Positions 7,453 through 18,668 of a DNA stretch of 64,000 bases are shown here, piece after piece. Below the pieces are notes generated by a model. It was not told the origin of the DNA, ran no database searches, and saw nothing but the letters and a program-made list of their open reading frames with translations. Every line of letters begins with the position of its first letter. Within the stretch, counting starts at the first letter, position 1. The stretch comes from Oceanimonas sp. GK1 (lineage in GTDB: Bacteria > Pseudomonadota > Gammaproteobacteria > Enterobacterales > Aeromonadaceae). Both the position numbers and the translations under genes were made by a program. Location: positions 2,249,001 to 2,313,000 of the forward strand of contig NC_016745.1 of the NCBI RefSeq assembly GCF_000243075.1. The letters are read 5' to 3'.

Positions 7453-10400
7453 TCAGGCGGCGTTCACACAATTGAGATGCAGCAGGTTCAGTTCGCGCAG
7501 GGCGACGGAGAACTGGGCGAATTCATGGCTGCCGGAGGTTTTGAAGTCCGCCAGCAGGTGTCGCCAACGATTGAGCAGCTGCTCATGCTCATCAAGCCAC
7601 TGGGCGAGCATGGTATCGCATTCCCCTTTTCCTTTACAGTTTTTCAGCACGACCGAGGTCAGGCTGCGCTGCTGGAAGTCCAGATCTTCCCGGAACGAGG
7701 CCCGGGCCAGGGCCTGCCAGTGGTTGCCCACCGCCTGCTGGTTGATCTGATCCAGGAACCAGTGCAGCTCAAGCTCGGCGCCAAGGTGGAAATACACCCG
7801 GGCGGCGCCCTGAATATCCTGCTGGTGTTCATGGCTGATCTGGGCCAGATCCAGCGCCGAGAACAGGGTGCTCATGTGGGTAACCCGGGCGGCAAGGGAC
7901 TCGGGGACGCCCTGCTCCCCCAGGCGGGAAACCTGGTTCTTGTGCTCGGTTACCTCACTGTCCACCATCACCTCGTACAAATGCTTGCCGAGGGCATCAT
8001 AGGCGGGCTTGAACTGGGCAATGGTGTCTTCCAGCCCCTGGTTACGGTTGCGGTTGCGCAGGAACCAGCGGGTGGCGCGGCGCACCATGCGCCGGCACTG
8101 GTAGAACATGCGCAACTGCAGATCGGCGGGCACCCGGTTGTCCAGGGCTTCAATGTCTCGCAAAAGCGCGTTCAGGCCAAACACTTCCCGGGCAATCATA
8201 AAGCTGACGGCGATGTCGCCGATACCGGCCCCGGTTTCGTCGAGCATCCGGTTGGCAAAATTGCAGCCCATGTCGTTGACCATGATGTTGGCCAGACGGG
8301 TCGCTATGATTTCACCGCGCAGCGGGTGCGCCATCAGCGCCTCGCCAAAGCGGGCTACCAGTTTTTCCGGCATGCTGGCCGGCAACAGCCGGGCGATATA
8401 ATCGTTATTGGTGATCTCGGGAATATTGAGCATGTCCTTCAGCACCATCTTGCCATAGGCCACCAGAATGGCGAGCTCGGGCCGGGTCAGGCCGCGGTTG
8501 GCGGCCATGCGCTCGGCCAGCTCTTCGTCACTGGGCAAAAACTCCAGGCCCCGGTCCAGACTGCCTTCTCGCTCCAGCCAGTGCATAAAGCGCTGGTGCT
8601 CCTTCAGGGCCTGGGCGCCTCTGTGCTGGGTGATGGAAATGGTCTGGGACTGGCGATAGGCGTTGGTGAGCACGATGTCCGCCACCTTGTCGGTCATGTC
8701 ATACAGTAACTGATCCCGGTGTTTCTGGGTCAGTTCGCCTTCGGCCACCAGCTTGTTCAGCAGGATCTTGATGTTGACCTCGTTGTCGGAGCAATCCACT
8801 CCGCCCACGTTGTCGGTAAAATCGGTGTTGATGTGCCCGCCCTTGCTGGCGTATTCAATACGGCCAAGCTGGGTACAGCCCAGGTTACCACCCTCGCCCA
8901 CCACGCGGGCCCGCAGATCTTCACCGTTGATGCGCACGGCATCGTTGGCCCTGTCCCCCACGTCGGTGTCGGTCTCTCGGCGCGACTTGATGTAGGTGCC
9001 GATACCACCGTTCCACAGCAAGTCCACCTGGGCCATCAGCAGGTGGCGGATCACCTCGGTCGGCGTCAGGCTGGCTTTCTGGGTACCCAGCAGCTTTTTC
9101 ATCTGGGGCGACAGGCTGATGGACTTGGCGGAGCGGGCAAAGACACCGCCGCCCTCGGAAATCAGCGACTTGTCATAGTCGTCCCAGGTGGTGCCGGGGG
9201 TGGTGAACAGGCGCTGGCGCTCTTGATAGCTGGCGGCGGCATTCGGCTCGGGATCGATAAAAATGTGCAGGTGGTTAAAGGCGCCCACCAGCCGAATGTG
9301 TTTCGACAGCAGCATGCCGTTGCCGAACACATCGCCGGCCATGTCGCCGATGCCGACACAGGTAAAATCGGTGCTCTGGCAGTCGATGCCGAGTTCCCGA
9401 AAGTGGCGCTTGACCGACTCCCAGGCGCCCCGGGCGGTAATGCCCATTTTCTTGTGGTCATACCCTACCGAGCCGCCGGAGGCAAAGGCATCGCCGAGCC
9501 AGTGGCCATATTCCGCACTGATGCCGTTGGCGATGTCGGAGAAGGTGGCGGTGCCCTTGTCGGCGGCCACCACCAGGTAATAATCGTCCTCGTCGTGACG
9601 CACCACGTTTTTCGGCGGGATCACCTCGCCGTTGATGATGTTGTCGGTCACATCCAGCAGACCACGAATAAACAGCCGGTAGCAGTCCTGGCCTTCCTTG
9701 AGAAAGGCGGCCCTGTCCCCTTCCGGCAACTGTTTACACACAAAGCCGCCCTTGGCGCCCACCGGCACGATCACGGTGTTTTTCACCTGCTGGGCCTTGA
9801 CCAGTCCCAGTACCTCGGTACGAAAGTCTTCCCGGCGGTCGGACCAGCGCAGGCCGCCCCGGGCCACCTTGCCCCAACGCAGGTGCACGCCCTCTACCCG
9901 CGGCGAATAAACAAAAATTTCGAATTTGGGCAGCGGCAGCGGCATCTCGCTGATGGACTCGGGGGCCATCTTGAAGGAAATATAAGGCTTGGCGGCGCCG
10001 TCGGCGGCAGGCTGGTAGAAGTTGGTTCGCAGGGTCGCTTCGATCATCTCCATGTAGCGACGAATAATGCGGTCATCATCCAGGTTGGCCACCTTGTCGA
10101 GCTCGTCCAGCAGCTCCTGGTGCAATGCCTGCAGTTGTTTGGCATTTTGCTTGCGAGCGGGCGACAGCCGCTGTTCAAACAGGCGGAACAACAGACAGGC
10201 CAGGTGCGGATAGCGGGACAGGGTTTCCTCGATGTAGGCCTGGCTGAAGGTGACGCCGGTCTGGCGCATGTAACGGGCATAGGCCCGCAGCACGCTCACT
10301 TCCCGGCCGGTGAGCGGAGTGGCCAGCACCAGGCGGTTGAAGCCGTCGTTTTCCAGCTGGTTGTTCCAGATCTGGGCAAAGGCCTGCTGAAAACGCTGCT

Positions 10401-12288
10401 GGCTGGCGTCCAGCTCGAGCGGGCCGCGCGGATGCAGCATGGAGAAGTCGAGGATCCAGAAGGTTTCTTCGCCGCAATCGATTTCGTAAGGGGTTTCACC
10501 AATCACCCGCAGTCCCAGGTTTTCCAGCATGGGCAACACATCGGACAGGTGAATGGGCTCGGCCCGGTGGTAGAGCTTGAGCCGCACCCGGTTGGAGTCC
10601 TGCCCCTGCTCCTGGGCCCGGTAAAACAGCATGCCCAGGCGGTTGTCGTCACTGAGGGCCTCAAGCTGTTCAATGTCGGCCACCGCCGAGCCCGGGATCA
10701 CGTCTTCGGTATATCCCCGGGGAAAGGCCTGGCGATACTTGTTCTTCAGCCGGTTGCCTTCGGCCTCGCCAAAACTGGCGGACAGCGCCTGCTCCAGCTT
10801 GTCGTCCCAGCTGCGGGCGGCTTCGATCAGGTTTGACTGGATCTCGTTCACATTGATGTCCATGGTGTTGTTCTGCACGCGGATCAGGTAATGAGTACGG
10901 GCCAGCACCCCTTCCGAGAAATAGGTGGTGAACTCCACCTCTTCTTCCGAGCCGAAATAGCGCTGGAAAATACGCTGGGTTTTTTCCCTGAGGGCGGTGT
11001 TGTAACGCTCCTTGGTGACATACACCATGCAGGAAAAGAACCGGCCAAACAGATCCCGGCGCACAAACAGCCGGGTCATGTCCCGCTCCTGCATGGCGAG
11101 CACGCCCATGCCGATCTCCAGCAGTTCGTCTTCCCGGGCCTGGATCAGCTCGTCCCGGGGATAGGTTTCCAGAATGTTGAGCAGTGCCTTGTAGGCATGG
11201 GAGCCCTCTTCCAGCCCCGAGGCATTGATAATGCGCTTGAGTTTTTCGCCGATAAGCGGGATCTGCATGGCGCTGGTGTTGTAGATGCTGGAGGCATAGA
11301 GGCCGATAAAGCGGTCTTCGCCGATCACATTGCCCTTGTTGTCAAAACGCTTGATGCCGATGTAGTCGATATAGGCGGGCCTGTGCACCCGGGACTTGTG
11401 GTTGGTCTTGGTCAGCACCAGTATGTTCTGGCTGAGGGCTTCTTCCCGGGCGGTGGGCGTGAGGGTGCTCAGACGCAGGCCGTCGCTGTGCTGAATGTTG
11501 CGCATCAGCCCCAGACTGGTGTCGTGCTCCGGCACCAGCTCGTGATCGCCTTCAACGGCGGAGATATGGTAGCGACGGTAGCCCATCAGGGTAAAATTGT
11601 GATTGACCACCCAGCGCAGGAACGACAGGTTTTCTTCCACCTCCTGGGGATCATGCTTTTTCAGCTGGCCGGGCAAGGCCTTGATCACCTCGTTCAGCCG
11701 TTTGACCATGGGCTGCCAGTCATCCACCGCCAGCGCCACTTCCTCCACCACCGACAGCAGCTCGTCGCGTAACTGATCGCGTTTTTGCTGTTCGGGCTGG
11801 CGATCGATTTCGATCAGAAACGCGGTTTCCACCCGGTTTTGCTGGGCCTTGTCCTTGCTGGACAAAATGCGCTCCAGCCGACCCTGCTTGTCCCGCACCA
11901 GGTGCATGGGCTGGTGCAGCATCAGATGAGCGGTAATGCCCAGGCGGCTCAGCGCCATGCGGATGGAGTCTACCTGAAAGGGCGCATCGCGCAGCACCAG
12001 CTCCACAATGGTATGGGGTGACTGCCAGCCATGGCGGGACAGCTCGGGGTTGTAGACCTGCACATGAGGGCGGTTGTCGGGTCGGGTTTCAAAATCGTTC
12101 CACAGGTTGATGGCGGCGCCGTAAAGATCACTGTCGTTGCGGTGATGCAGATCATCGTGGGTCATGCCGCTGTAGAGTTTGGCGACAAAGGTCTGTACCA
12201 GGGGAGCGGTCTGTTCGGGAAATTTTTCACTGACCAGTTGTTCGACATTTTCCAGCAGCACGGAAGTAGTGGCATCATTAAAAGTCAT
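7453..12288 (-). CDS. NAD-specific glutamate dehydrogenase, 180-kDa class (GDH_180)
   Basis: A 1,611-residue enzyme of the large NAD-GDH class, which oxidatively deaminates glutamate to 2-oxoglutarate for catabolism. The long N-terminal part contains ACT-like regulatory regions (about 1-600); the catalytic core shows [39 protein letters not shown] and [11 protein letters not shown] place the start at ATG 12288 because GAGGAA lies nine bases upstream; an in-frame ATG nine codons earlier has no ribosome site. It is monocistronic, with its own terminator. About 290 bases separate it from the next minus-strand unit and should hold its promoter. Confidence 0.94.
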   Translation of the reverse strand: MTFNDATTSVLLENVEQLVSEKFPEQTAPLVQTFVAKLYSGMTHDDLHHRNDSDLYGAAINLWNDFETRPDNRPHVQVYNPELSRHGWQSPHTIVELVLRDAPFQVDSIRMALSRLGITAHLMLHQPMHLVRDKQGRLERILSSKDKAQQNRVETAFLIEIDRQPEQQKRDQLRDELLSVVEEVALAVDDWQPMVKRLNEVIKALPGQLKKHDPQEVEENLSFLRWVVNHNFTLMGYRRYHISAVEGDHELVPEHDTSLGLMRNIQHSDGLRLSTLTPTAREEALSQNILVLTKTNHKSRVHRPAYIDYIGIKRFDNKGNVIGEDRFIGLYASSIYNTSAMQIPLIGEKLKRIINASGLEEGSHAYKALLNILETYPRDELIQAREDELLEIGMGVLAMQERDMTRLFVRRDLFGRFFSCMVYVTKERYNTALREKTQRIFQRYFGSEEEVEFTTYFSEGVLARTHYLIRVQNNTMDINVNEIQSNLIEAARSWDDKLEQALSASFGEAEGNRLKNKYRQAFPRGYTEDVIPGSAVADIEQLEALSDDNRLGMLFYRAQEQGQDSNRVRLKLYHRAEPIHLSDVLPMLENLGLRVIGETPYEIDCGEETFWILDFSMLHPRGPLELDASQQRFQQAFAQIWNNQLENDGFNRLVLATPLTGREVSVLRAYARYMRQTGVTFSQAYIEETLSRYPHLACLLFRLFEQRLSPARKQNAKQLQALHQELLDELDKVANLDDDRIIRRYMEMIEATLRTNFYQPAADGAAKPYISFKMAPESISEMPLPLPKFEIFVYSPRVEGVHLRWGKVARGGLRWSDRREDFRTEVLGLVKAQQVKNTVIVPVGAKGGFVCKQLPEGDRAAFLKEGQDCYRLFIRGLLDVTDNIINGEVIPPKNVVRHDEDDYYLVVAADKGTATFSDIANGISAEYGHWLGDAFASGGSVGYDHKKMGITARGAWESVKRHFRELGIDCQSTDFTCVGIGDMAGDVFGNGMLLSKHIRLVGAFNHLHIFIDPEPNAAASYQERQRLFTTPGTTWDDYDKSLISEGGGVFARSAKSISLSPQMKKLLGTQKASLTPTEVIRHLLMAQVDLLWNGGIGTYIKSRRETDTDVGDRANDAVRINGEDLRARVVGEGGNLGCTQLGRIEYASKGGHINTDFTDNVGGVDCSDNEVNIKILLNKLVAEGELTQKHRDQLLYDMTDKVADIVLTNAYRQSQTISITQHRGAQALKEHQRFMHWLEREGSLDRGLEFLPSDEELAERMAANRGLTRPELAILVAYGKMVLKDMLNIPEITNNDYIARLLPASMPEKLVARFGEALMAHPLRGEIIATRLANIMVNDMGCNFANRMLDETGAGIGDIAVSFMIAREVFGLNALLRDIEALDNRVPADLQLRMFYQCRRMVRRATRWFLRNRNRNQGLEDTIAQFKPAYDALGKHLYEVMVDSEVTEHKNQVSRLGEQGVPESLAARVTHMSTLFSALDLAQISHEHQQDIQGAARVYFHLGAELELHWFLDQINQQAVGNHWQALARASFREDLDFQQRSLTSVVLKNCKGKGECDTMLAQWLDEHEQLLNRWRHLLADFKTSGSHEFAQFSVALRELNLLHLNCVNAA

Positions 12289-12551
12289 GGTTTCGGATTC
12301 CTCGAGAACGGGCATTGACCATGGAGAAAAGCGTAGCCAATGGGGCAGTCATTTGACCCCTTGGAATGGGGTCCAGTGTATGCCCGGTGTTTGGGGAAAG
12401 CGAGAAGTGCACGGGGAAAGAATGTGAAAAATATCGACCGGATCACTGGCGTACGGAATATATACACTGTGCCGCCGACATAATTGAATTTATATTCTTA
12501 ACAGTGGCATATTTCCCTGGTTAATATTTTTCAGCCCGTTCTGAAAATAAC

Positions 12552-12578
12552 AACGCGGAGCCTGGCTCCGCGTTTTTT
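12552..12578. terminator. Terminator after pepN-DUF2835
   Basis: AACGCGGAGCC and GGCTCCGCGTT pair around one base. It lies at the end of the DUF2835 gene, overlapping its stop codon. The T run is best on the plus strand; on the minus strand the tail is TTGTTATTTT, adequate for ending pepN-DUF2835. Confidence 0.75.
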
Positions 12579-12801
12579 ACCCTGTCAGTCGCTGCAATTG
12601 CTGCAGGGCATTGCCCTCATCCAGCACCACTTCAAAATGGCCGTTCAGGCCGCCATGGCCCACGAAACGGCGAAAGTGATGCAGGGGCAGCTGCAATCTC
12701 AGCCCCTGCTCCGTCATCACCGTCAGGGCGGATACCCGGCCGGTGTAGTAATGCTGCAATTCGGTGGCGGAAATGGCCAGCCGAAAGCGAAGCCGTCGCA
12801 T
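12577..12801 (-). CDS. DUF2835 family protein
   Basis: A 74-residue protein of the DUF2835 family, common after pepN or alone in gammaproteobacteria; its function is unknown. Visible family features are RRLRFRLAIS, the YY-GR motif, and HFRRFVGHGGLNGHF. The ATG overlaps the pepN stop by one base (TGATG), so it is translated by coupling to pepN and belongs to the same transcript. No signal peptide or membrane segment is seen. Confidence 0.8.
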   Translation of the reverse strand: MRRLRFRLAISATELQHYYTGRVSALTVMTEQGLRLQLPLHHFRRFVGHGGLNGHFEVVLDEGNALQQLQRLTG

Positions 12802-15407
12802 CAATCCAGGGCCTTGCTTATCTTCTCGAACAGATCCCGGGACAAGTCCGGCAACGCCATCAGCCGCTGCAGTCGCGCTCGGATCAGCGCCTGACGGGCA
12901 TCATCGAGCCGGCTGAACTGAATAAGTGGGGTCAGCAGCCGCGAGGCCACCTGGGGGTTGCTGCGGTTGAGCTGCTCCAGCACCGCCACCAGCAGATCGT
13001 AACCGGCCCCGTCGAGGCGATGAAACCGGGCCGGGTTGCCCTGACAGAAGGCGCCGATCAATGCCCGAACCCGGTTGGGATTGCCCAGGCTGAAGGTAGG
13101 ATGGCTCATCAGCTCACGCACCCGGTCCAGGGTGTCGGCGCCGGGCGCCGTGGCCTGCAACCGGAACCAGTTGTCCAGCACCAGGCCATCGTGACGCCAC
13201 TTTTGCTCAAAGTCCGCCAGCATGGCATGGCGGCAGTCGAGTTCACCGCGCACCGCGGCCCGCATGGCCCCCAGGGTGTCGGTCATGTTGTCGGCACTGT
13301 CATACTGGCTGGCCACCGGCTGCTCGGCACCGGTCAGGGCCAGGTAACCCAGGGCGGTATTTTTCAGCGCCCGGCGGGCCATGTCGTGGTGATCGATGCG
13401 GTATTCCGGGGTCAGGTTGTCGTCATGGGCCTGCTGCCAGGCCGGCAACAGCGCCTCGGCCAGCTCTCGGGCCAGGTGCGCGCGCACCTCGGCCAGGTGT
13501 TCGATATCGACCTGGTCAAACAGCTCCAGCAGGCTGGCCAGATCCGGCAGCGTCAGCATTTCGGCCTTGAGCGCCCGATCCATGGCCCGATCTTCCAGGG
13601 CACAGCGGAATACGTCCAGCAGGCTGCGGGGCAGAGCCAGGGGTTCCCCCCGCTGCCGCAACGCAACGTTGCGGCGCACGGTGTCGTTAATGAGCATCTG
13701 CACCGCATCCCAGCGCACAAACTCATCCAGGCTGACCCGGGCCAGCAACGACAACTGCTCGTCGCTGTAGGGATAATCGAGCTTCACCGGCGCCGAAAAG
13801 CCCTGCAGCAGGGCCGGTACCGGGCGGGAGGGAACCTGTTCAAATACAAACTCCTGCTCGTCTTCCAGCACGTCCAGCACCGCATCCACCGAGTGGCCGT
13901 TCATCATCAGCGGTACCGGCTCGCCCTGCTCGGTATAGAGTGCCAGGCTGAGGGGAATGTGCAGGGGCAGTTTTTCCGGCTGATCCCGGGTGGCGGGCGT
14001 GTGCTGTCGTACGCTCAGGGTATAACGGCCGGTATCGGCATCAAAGCGGTCGCGTACCGTCAGTACCGGCGTGCCGGACTGGCCGTACCAGCGCTTGAAG
14101 CGGGTCAGATCCCGGCCGCTGGCCTCGCTCATGGCGGCCACAAAGTCGTCACAGGTGGCGGCCTGGCCGTCGTGGCGCTGCAGATAAAGCGCCAGGCCTG
14201 CCTGGAACGCCTGCTCGCCCAGCAGGGTGTGCAGCATGCGGATGACTTCCGCGCCCTTTTCGTACACCGTCAGGGTGTAGAAGTTGTTCATCTCGATCAC
14301 CGCATCGGGACGAATGGGATGGGCCATGGGGCCGGCGTCCTCGGCGAACTGGGGGCCACGCAAAATGCGCACGTTGTGAATACGGTTCACGGTGCGAGAG
14401 CCCAGATCGGAGGAAAACTCCTGATCCCGGAACACCGTCAGCCCTTCCTTGAGGGACAGCTGGAACCAGTCCCGGCAGGTGACCCGGTTGCCGGTCCAGT
14501 TGTGAAAATATTCATGACCGATCACCCGTTCTACATCCAGGTAGTCGTCGTCGGTGGCAGTCTGGGCATCGGCCAGCACAAACTTGGCGTTGAACACGTT
14601 CAGGCCCTTGTTTTCCATGGCCCCCATGTTGAAGAAGTCCACCGCCACTATCATGTAGATGTCGAGATCGTATTCCAGGTTGCAGCGCTGCTCATCCCAG
14701 CGCATGGAGGCCTTGAGGCTGTCCATGGCGTGGCCGGCCCGGTGCAGGTTGCCCTTGTCGACAAAAATTTCCAGCGCCACCTCGCGGCCGCTGTGAGTGG
14801 TGTAGCAGTCGCGCAGCACATCAAAATCCCCCGCCACCAGCGCAAACAGGTAGGCGGGCTTGGGGAACGGATCCTGCCACTGCACCCAGTGCCGGCCGTC
14901 ATCGAGCACGCCCTGCCCCACCCGGTTGCCGTTGGACAGCAGGTAGGGACAGGTGGTGGCATCAGCGGTAATGCGGGTGCTGAAACGGGCCAGCACATCG
15001 GGCCGGTCCAGGTAATAGGTGATGCGCCGAAACCCCTGCGCCTCGCACTGGGTGCAGTAGGCATTGCCGGACTTGTACAGGCCTTCCAGGGCGGTGTTGG
15101 CGGCGGGGTTGATGCGGTTTTTAATGGTCAGCACGAATTCCTGAGGCACCTGAGGCAGCACCAGGCTGCCTTCACCCTGCTCGTACTGGGTGGTGTCCAC
15201 ACCGTTTATCGAGACCGACAACAGCTCCAGCTGCTCACCGTCCAGCACCAGCGGCTCGTTGTGCTCACCGTTGCGGCGCACCCGGCTGATGGCCACCACT
15301 TCGGTAGCGGTGTCGTGCAGCTGAATGTCCAGATCCAGGGTATCAATCCAGTAATGGGGCGGCTGATAATCGTCGCGATATTGCACCTGAGGTTGGCTTT
15401 GGCTCAT
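12801..15407 (-). CDS. pepN: PepN, aminopeptidase N (M1 family)
   Basis: An 868-residue zinc aminopeptidase that removes N-terminal residues from cytosolic peptides (E. coli PepN is 870). Seen are the exopeptidase motif GAMENKGLNVFN (about 260), the zinc motif HEYFHNW with the downstream Glu in SLKEGLTVFRDQEF (about 297-325), and the long C-terminal helical domain. The open frame runs further upstream, but ATG at 15407 (MSQSQPQVQYRDDYQ) matches the family N-terminus. A terminator at 15444-15470 separates it from prc, so it starts its own transcript with the DUF2835 gene. Confidence 0.95.
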   Translation of the reverse strand: MSQSQPQVQYRDDYQPPHYWIDTLDLDIQLHDTATEVVAISRVRRNGEHNEPLVLDGEQLELLSVSINGVDTTQYEQGEGSLVLPQVPQEFVLTIKNRINPAANTALEGLYKSGNAYCTQCEAQGFRRITYYLDRPDVLARFSTRITADATTCPYLLSNGNRVGQGVLDDGRHWVQWQDPFPKPAYLFALVAGDFDVLRDCYTTHSGREVALEIFVDKGNLHRAGHAMDSLKASMRWDEQRCNLEYDLDIYMIVAVDFFNMGAMENKGLNVFNAKFVLADAQTATDDDYLDVERVIGHEYFHNWTGNRVTCRDWFQLSLKEGLTVFRDQEFSSDLGSRTVNRIHNVRILRGPQFAEDAGPMAHPIRPDAVIEMNNFYTLTVYEKGAEVIRMLHTLLGEQAFQAGLALYLQRHDGQAATCDDFVAAMSEASGRDLTRFKRWYGQSGTPVLTVRDRFDADTGRYTLSVRQHTPATRDQPEKLPLHIPLSLALYTEQGEPVPLMMNGHSVDAVLDVLEDEQEFVFEQVPSRPVPALLQGFSAPVKLDYPYSDEQLSLLARVSLDEFVRWDAVQMLINDTVRRNVALRQRGEPLALPRSLLDVFRCALEDRAMDRALKAEMLTLPDLASLLELFDQVDIEHLAEVRAHLARELAEALLPAWQQAHDDNLTPEYRIDHHDMARRALKNTALGYLALTGAEQPVASQYDSADNMTDTLGAMRAAVRGELDCRHAMLADFEQKWRHDGLVLDNWFRLQATAPGADTLDRVRELMSHPTFSLGNPNRVRALIGAFCQGNPARFHRLDGAGYDLLVAVLEQLNRSNPQVASRLLTPLIQFSRLDDARQALIRARLQRLMALPDLSRDLFEKISKALD

Positions 15408-15443
15408 AGTGAATCTCGTTGAATGATGAAGGGGAATAACGTG

Positions 15444-15470
15444 AAAAAACGGGGCCACCCGGGCCCCGTC
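15444..15470 (-). terminator. Terminator after prc
   Basis: ACGGGGCC, a five-base loop and GGCCCCGT are followed by T6 on the minus strand, 11 bases after the prc stop and before the pepN start. Confidence 0.88.
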
Positions 15471-15480
15471 TGACAAACAC

Positions 15481-17487
15481 TCAGCCCAGCAGGTTGGCCA
15501 GATCGGCGGTAATGCGGGCCGCTTCCTGCAGGTAGCTGTCTTCGGGCTCGAAGTCCTTGGGCGCGTCGTCCAGGGTCTCCACCGGCTTGAGGTTGGCCCG
15601 GCGCAGGCGGTCGTTGAGGCGCTCCAGAGACTTGGCATCCTGCTCGTTCAGCTCGGCCTTGCGCTCGGCCAGGTTAAGGGACACCGAGTCCTTGTCTTTC
15701 AGTTTCCGGTATTCGCGAATGTCTTCAAACACATAGGCGAATTCGGGATCCTGCTCAATGCGGGCCTGGTGGCGCTGACGCAGTTTGGGCAGGTAAGGCG
15801 ACAGGTCCCGTACATGAGAGAAGTCAAGGCTCTCTATTTGATCCCAGGGCAGCGCGTTTTTCTCCAGGCTTTCGCCGGTTTCCTCGGCCTCCACCGCAGT
15901 GGGGAACGGAATATCCGGGCTCACGCCCCGGTTTTGCGTGCTGCCACCGTTAATGCGGTAGAACTTGGCGATGGTAAACTGCACAAATCCCATGGGGCTT
16001 TCATACAGATCGTAGATGCGTGACAGGCTGCGGTGCTGCTGCACCGTGCCCTTGCCAAAGGTGTTTTCACCCAGGATCACCGCCCGGCCGTAGTCCTTCA
16101 TGGCGGCGGCGAAAATCTCCGACGCCGAGGCGGAATAGCGATCCACCAGCACCGCCATGGGGCCGTCGTAGCTGACCCGGTTATCATCGTCGCCATTCAC
16201 CGAAATACGGCCGAGTCCGTCGCGGATCTGCACCACGGGACCGCTGTCGATAAACAGGCCGGTGAGTGATGAGGCCTCGGTCAGGGCGCCGCCGCCATTG
16301 GCGCGCAGGTCAATGACCAGCCCCTGAATATTCTGCTGCTTGAGCCTGTCGATTTCCCGGGCCACGTCCACGCTCAGGTTGACGTAAAAGCTGGGAATTT
16401 CAATCACCCCAATGCGCTGATCGTTCACCTCCAGCACCTTGCCGTTGGCGGCCCTGTCTTCCAGCCGCACCGTGTCCCGGGTGATTTCGACAATACGCGG
16501 CGTGGTGGCCACGGCCTGGCCGCGCTGAATTTGCAGCCATACCTTGGTGCCCTTGGGGCCCTTGATCAGATCCACCACTTCATCCAGACGCCAGCCGATC
16601 ACGTCGGTGATTTTTTCGGCTTCTTGCCCTACCCCTATGATGCGGTCATCAGGCTGCAACTCGCTGGATTTGGCCGCCGGGCCACCGGGTACCAAAGAGC
16701 GGATCACGGTGTAGTCGTCTTCCGCCTGCAGCACGGCGCCTATGCCCTCCAGAGAGAGGTTCATTTCGGTTTCAAAACGCTCGGCGTTGCGCGGGCTAAG
16801 GTAACTGGTATGAGGCTCAATGGCCCGGGCAAAGGCGTTGGCAAAACTCTGAAAGGCATCCTCACTTTCACTCTGGGACAAGCGTTTGATGGCGTTGTTG
16901 TACCGTTTGGTGAGGGTGGTTTTTATCTCGTCCCAGTCCTTGTCGGCCAGGGCGAGACTGAGGGCATCGAATTTGACCCGCTTGCGCCACAGCTCGTCCA
17001 GCTCGCGCTGGTTCGCCGGCCAGTCGGCCTCGGAGCGGTCAAACTGGTAGTCTTCCGTGCCGTCGAATTGCATTGGCGTATCGAGCAACGACAGCGCATA
17101 GCTGAGGCGCTCGTAGCGGCGCTTCAGGCTCTCGTTGTACATGTCAAAGGCGGCGTCGAGCCGGCCGGCCCGCAGCAGATCGTCAAAACTGTCGCGGTAA
17201 CGCTCGAAACGGCGCACATCTTCCTGGGTAAAGATGTTGCGGCTGAAGTCCAGGCTTTCAATGTAGCGATCAAAAATCGCCTCTGAAAAGGCATCATCCA
17301 GCCTGAACTGCTTGTAATGGGAACGGGTGAACAGCGCGGTAATCCGCTTAGCCGCAGCCGCATGCTGACTTTCCGGGGCCAGAGCGGGAATGGCATCGGC
17401 CTCAATGGCCGGCGTCACCGCCCGGGCCAGCCCGGCGGCCAGCACGGCGGCGGCCACCAGGGACAAACGAATTCCGTGACTGATCAA
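15481..17487 (-). CDS. prc: Prc/Tsp, periplasmic tail-specific protease
   Basis: A 668-residue exported serine protease that degrades proteins with apolar C-termini and matures FtsI in E. coli (682 residues). It has a signal peptide (about 1-23, ending LARAV), a Prc N-terminal domain, a PDZ domain (about 230-320, LSLEGIGAVLQ) and the catalytic Ser-Lys dyad region YSASASEIFAAAM...ENTFGKGTVQ (about 440-475). The start is TTG at 17487, preceded by GAGGAGTAGGG. It begins ten bases after the proQ stop, so proQ-prc is one operon as in E. coli. Confidence 0.95.
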   Translation of the reverse strand: MISHGIRLSLVAAAVLAAGLARAVTPAIEADAIPALAPESQHAAAAKRITALFTRSHYKQFRLDDAFSEAIFDRYIESLDFSRNIFTQEDVRRFERYRDSFDDLLRAGRLDAAFDMYNESLKRRYERLSYALSLLDTPMQFDGTEDYQFDRSEADWPANQRELDELWRKRVKFDALSLALADKDWDEIKTTLTKRYNNAIKRLSQSESEDAFQSFANAFARAIEPHTSYLSPRNAERFETEMNLSLEGIGAVLQAEDDYTVIRSLVPGGPAAKSSELQPDDRIIGVGQEAEKITDVIGWRLDEVVDLIKGPKGTKVWLQIQRGQAVATTPRIVEITRDTVRLEDRAANGKVLEVNDQRIGVIEIPSFYVNLSVDVAREIDRLKQQNIQGLVIDLRANGGGALTEASSLTGLFIDSGPVVQIRDGLGRISVNGDDDNRVSYDGPMAVLVDRYSASASEIFAAAMKDYGRAVILGENTFGKGTVQQHRSLSRIYDLYESPMGFVQFTIAKFYRINGGSTQNRGVSPDIPFPTAVEAEETGESLEKNALPWDQIESLDFSHVRDLSPYLPKLRQRHQARIEQDPEFAYVFEDIREYRKLKDKDSVSLNLAERKAELNEQDAKSLERLNDRLRRANLKPVETLDDAPKDFEPEDSYLQEAARITADLANLLG

Positions 17488-17497
17488 ACCCTACTCC

Positions 17498-18043
17498 TCA
17501 GAGAACTATGTGATCGAACTTGACGCGTACCGACATGCCGGTTTTGAGCTCCACCTGAACATCGTCCCGGGTCACTTCCTTAATGGTAGCGGGAACCGGA
17601 GACTTGCCCAGCAATACTTTGACATTCTGCTCAACGGCGAGTTTCGCAGGATCGACCTTTTTCACCCGCGGACGGGGCTTTTTGCCGGCGGGCTTTTCCT
17701 TGCGCGGACCAAACACCTTTTCCTTGCTGTCTTTCAGCGCCTGCTTGGCGTGATCAATGTGCTCCTGGGTCAGCTCGCCGCAGGGGTTGCCGTCCAGATC
17801 AACCCGGCTCATGCCGGCCTTGAGGCCATGCAGGTAACGCCAGCTGGACGTGTACTGGCGCAGGGCGGTGCGCAGCAGGGTCTTGGATACCTTGGGATCC
17901 TCGGCCATGCGTTCTGCCAGATCCTGAAAGATACCTATCTTGAGCGGCTTGGCTTCGCCGTTGGCAATAAAACACGCGGGAAAGCGCTCGGCCAGGTAGG
18001 CGATGACTTCTTTACTGTTTTTCAGTTTTTCGGAGTTTTCCAT
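17498..18043 (-). CDS. proQ: ProQ, global RNA chaperone
   Basis: A 181-residue RNA-binding protein with an N-terminal FinO/ProQ domain (about 1-120; [35 protein letters not shown]), a basic linker rich in Lys and Pro, and a Tudor-like C-terminal domain ([13 protein letters not shown] to the end). ProQ binds structured sRNAs and mRNA 3' ends. The ATG at 18043 has AAGG seven bases before it; the longer frame upstream has no ribosome site. A TATAAT box on the minus strand at 18096-18101 is the probable -10, with a weak -35. prc follows ten bases later. Confidence 0.95.
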   Translation of the reverse strand: MENSEKLKNSKEVIAYLAERFPACFIANGEAKPLKIGIFQDLAERMAEDPKVSKTLLRTALRQYTSSWRYLHGLKAGMSRVDLDGNPCGELTQEHIDHAKQALKDSKEKVFGPRKEKPAGKKPRPRVKKVDPAKLAVEQNVKVLLGKSPVPATIKEVTRDDVQVELKTGMSVRVKFDHIVL

Positions 18044-18133
18044 GAAATACCTTGGGATTGGGACCAGTGGGCGCACCGCCCGTTGAAACCTTCACATTAT
18101 AAGGGCCGCACGGACAAAAGCGACCCCGGCATG

Positions 18134-18595
18134 TTACAGCAGGGGCAGAACGGCGCCCACCAGGCCGGCCAGACCGGTCTCATCACACGCATCAAAGCGA
18201 TCGTGGACCGGGCTGTCGATGTCGAGTACGCCCCAGACAACGCCGTTATCATCACTCAGGGGCAGGACGATTTCCGAGTTGCTGGCGGCATCGCAGGCAA
18301 TGTGGCCGGCAAAGGCATGCACATCGGCGACGCGCTGCACCTGGTTGGTGGCAGCGGCAGTACCGCACACCCCCCGGCCCACCGGAATGCGCACACAGGC
18401 GGGCTTGCCCTGGAACGGGCCCAGCACCAGCTCATCCTGCTCACGCAGGTAGAAGCCGACCCAGTTGATGTTATCCAGCGACAGGTTCAGCAGAGCCGAG
18501 AGGTTGGCCAGTTTGGCAATGCGATTGGGTTCACCTTCGCACAGGGCCAGTGCCTGGGCGGTCAGGCTTTGATAAAATGCGTTTTTTTCACTCAT
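18134..18595 (-). CDS. msrC: MsrC, free methionine-(R)-sulfoxide reductase
   Basis: A 153-residue GAF-domain enzyme that reduces free methionine-R-sulfoxide with thioredoxin. The three family cysteines are present at residues 67, 77 and 101 (PACVRIPVGRGVCG and HIACDA), with the NWVGFYL block at the start of the domain and SEIVLPL, GVLDIDSP later. ATG at 18595 (MSEKNAFYQSL) fits the family; the frame extends further upstream without support. It is divergent from the ABC exporter gene with 73 bases between them, and next to proQ-prc as in E. coli. Confidence 0.92.
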   Translation of the reverse strand: MSEKNAFYQSLTAQALALCEGEPNRIAKLANLSALLNLSLDNINWVGFYLREQDELVLGPFQGKPACVRIPVGRGVCGTAAATNQVQRVADVHAFAGHIACDAASNSEIVLPLSDDNGVVWGVLDIDSPVHDRFDACDETGLAGLVGAVLPLL

Positions 18596-18668
18596 GGTGT
18601 CAGCAGGTTGGCAATTTTGGCTTAACTTACCTGCCCTTTGGGAAAATGAAAACCAATGATGGTGATGG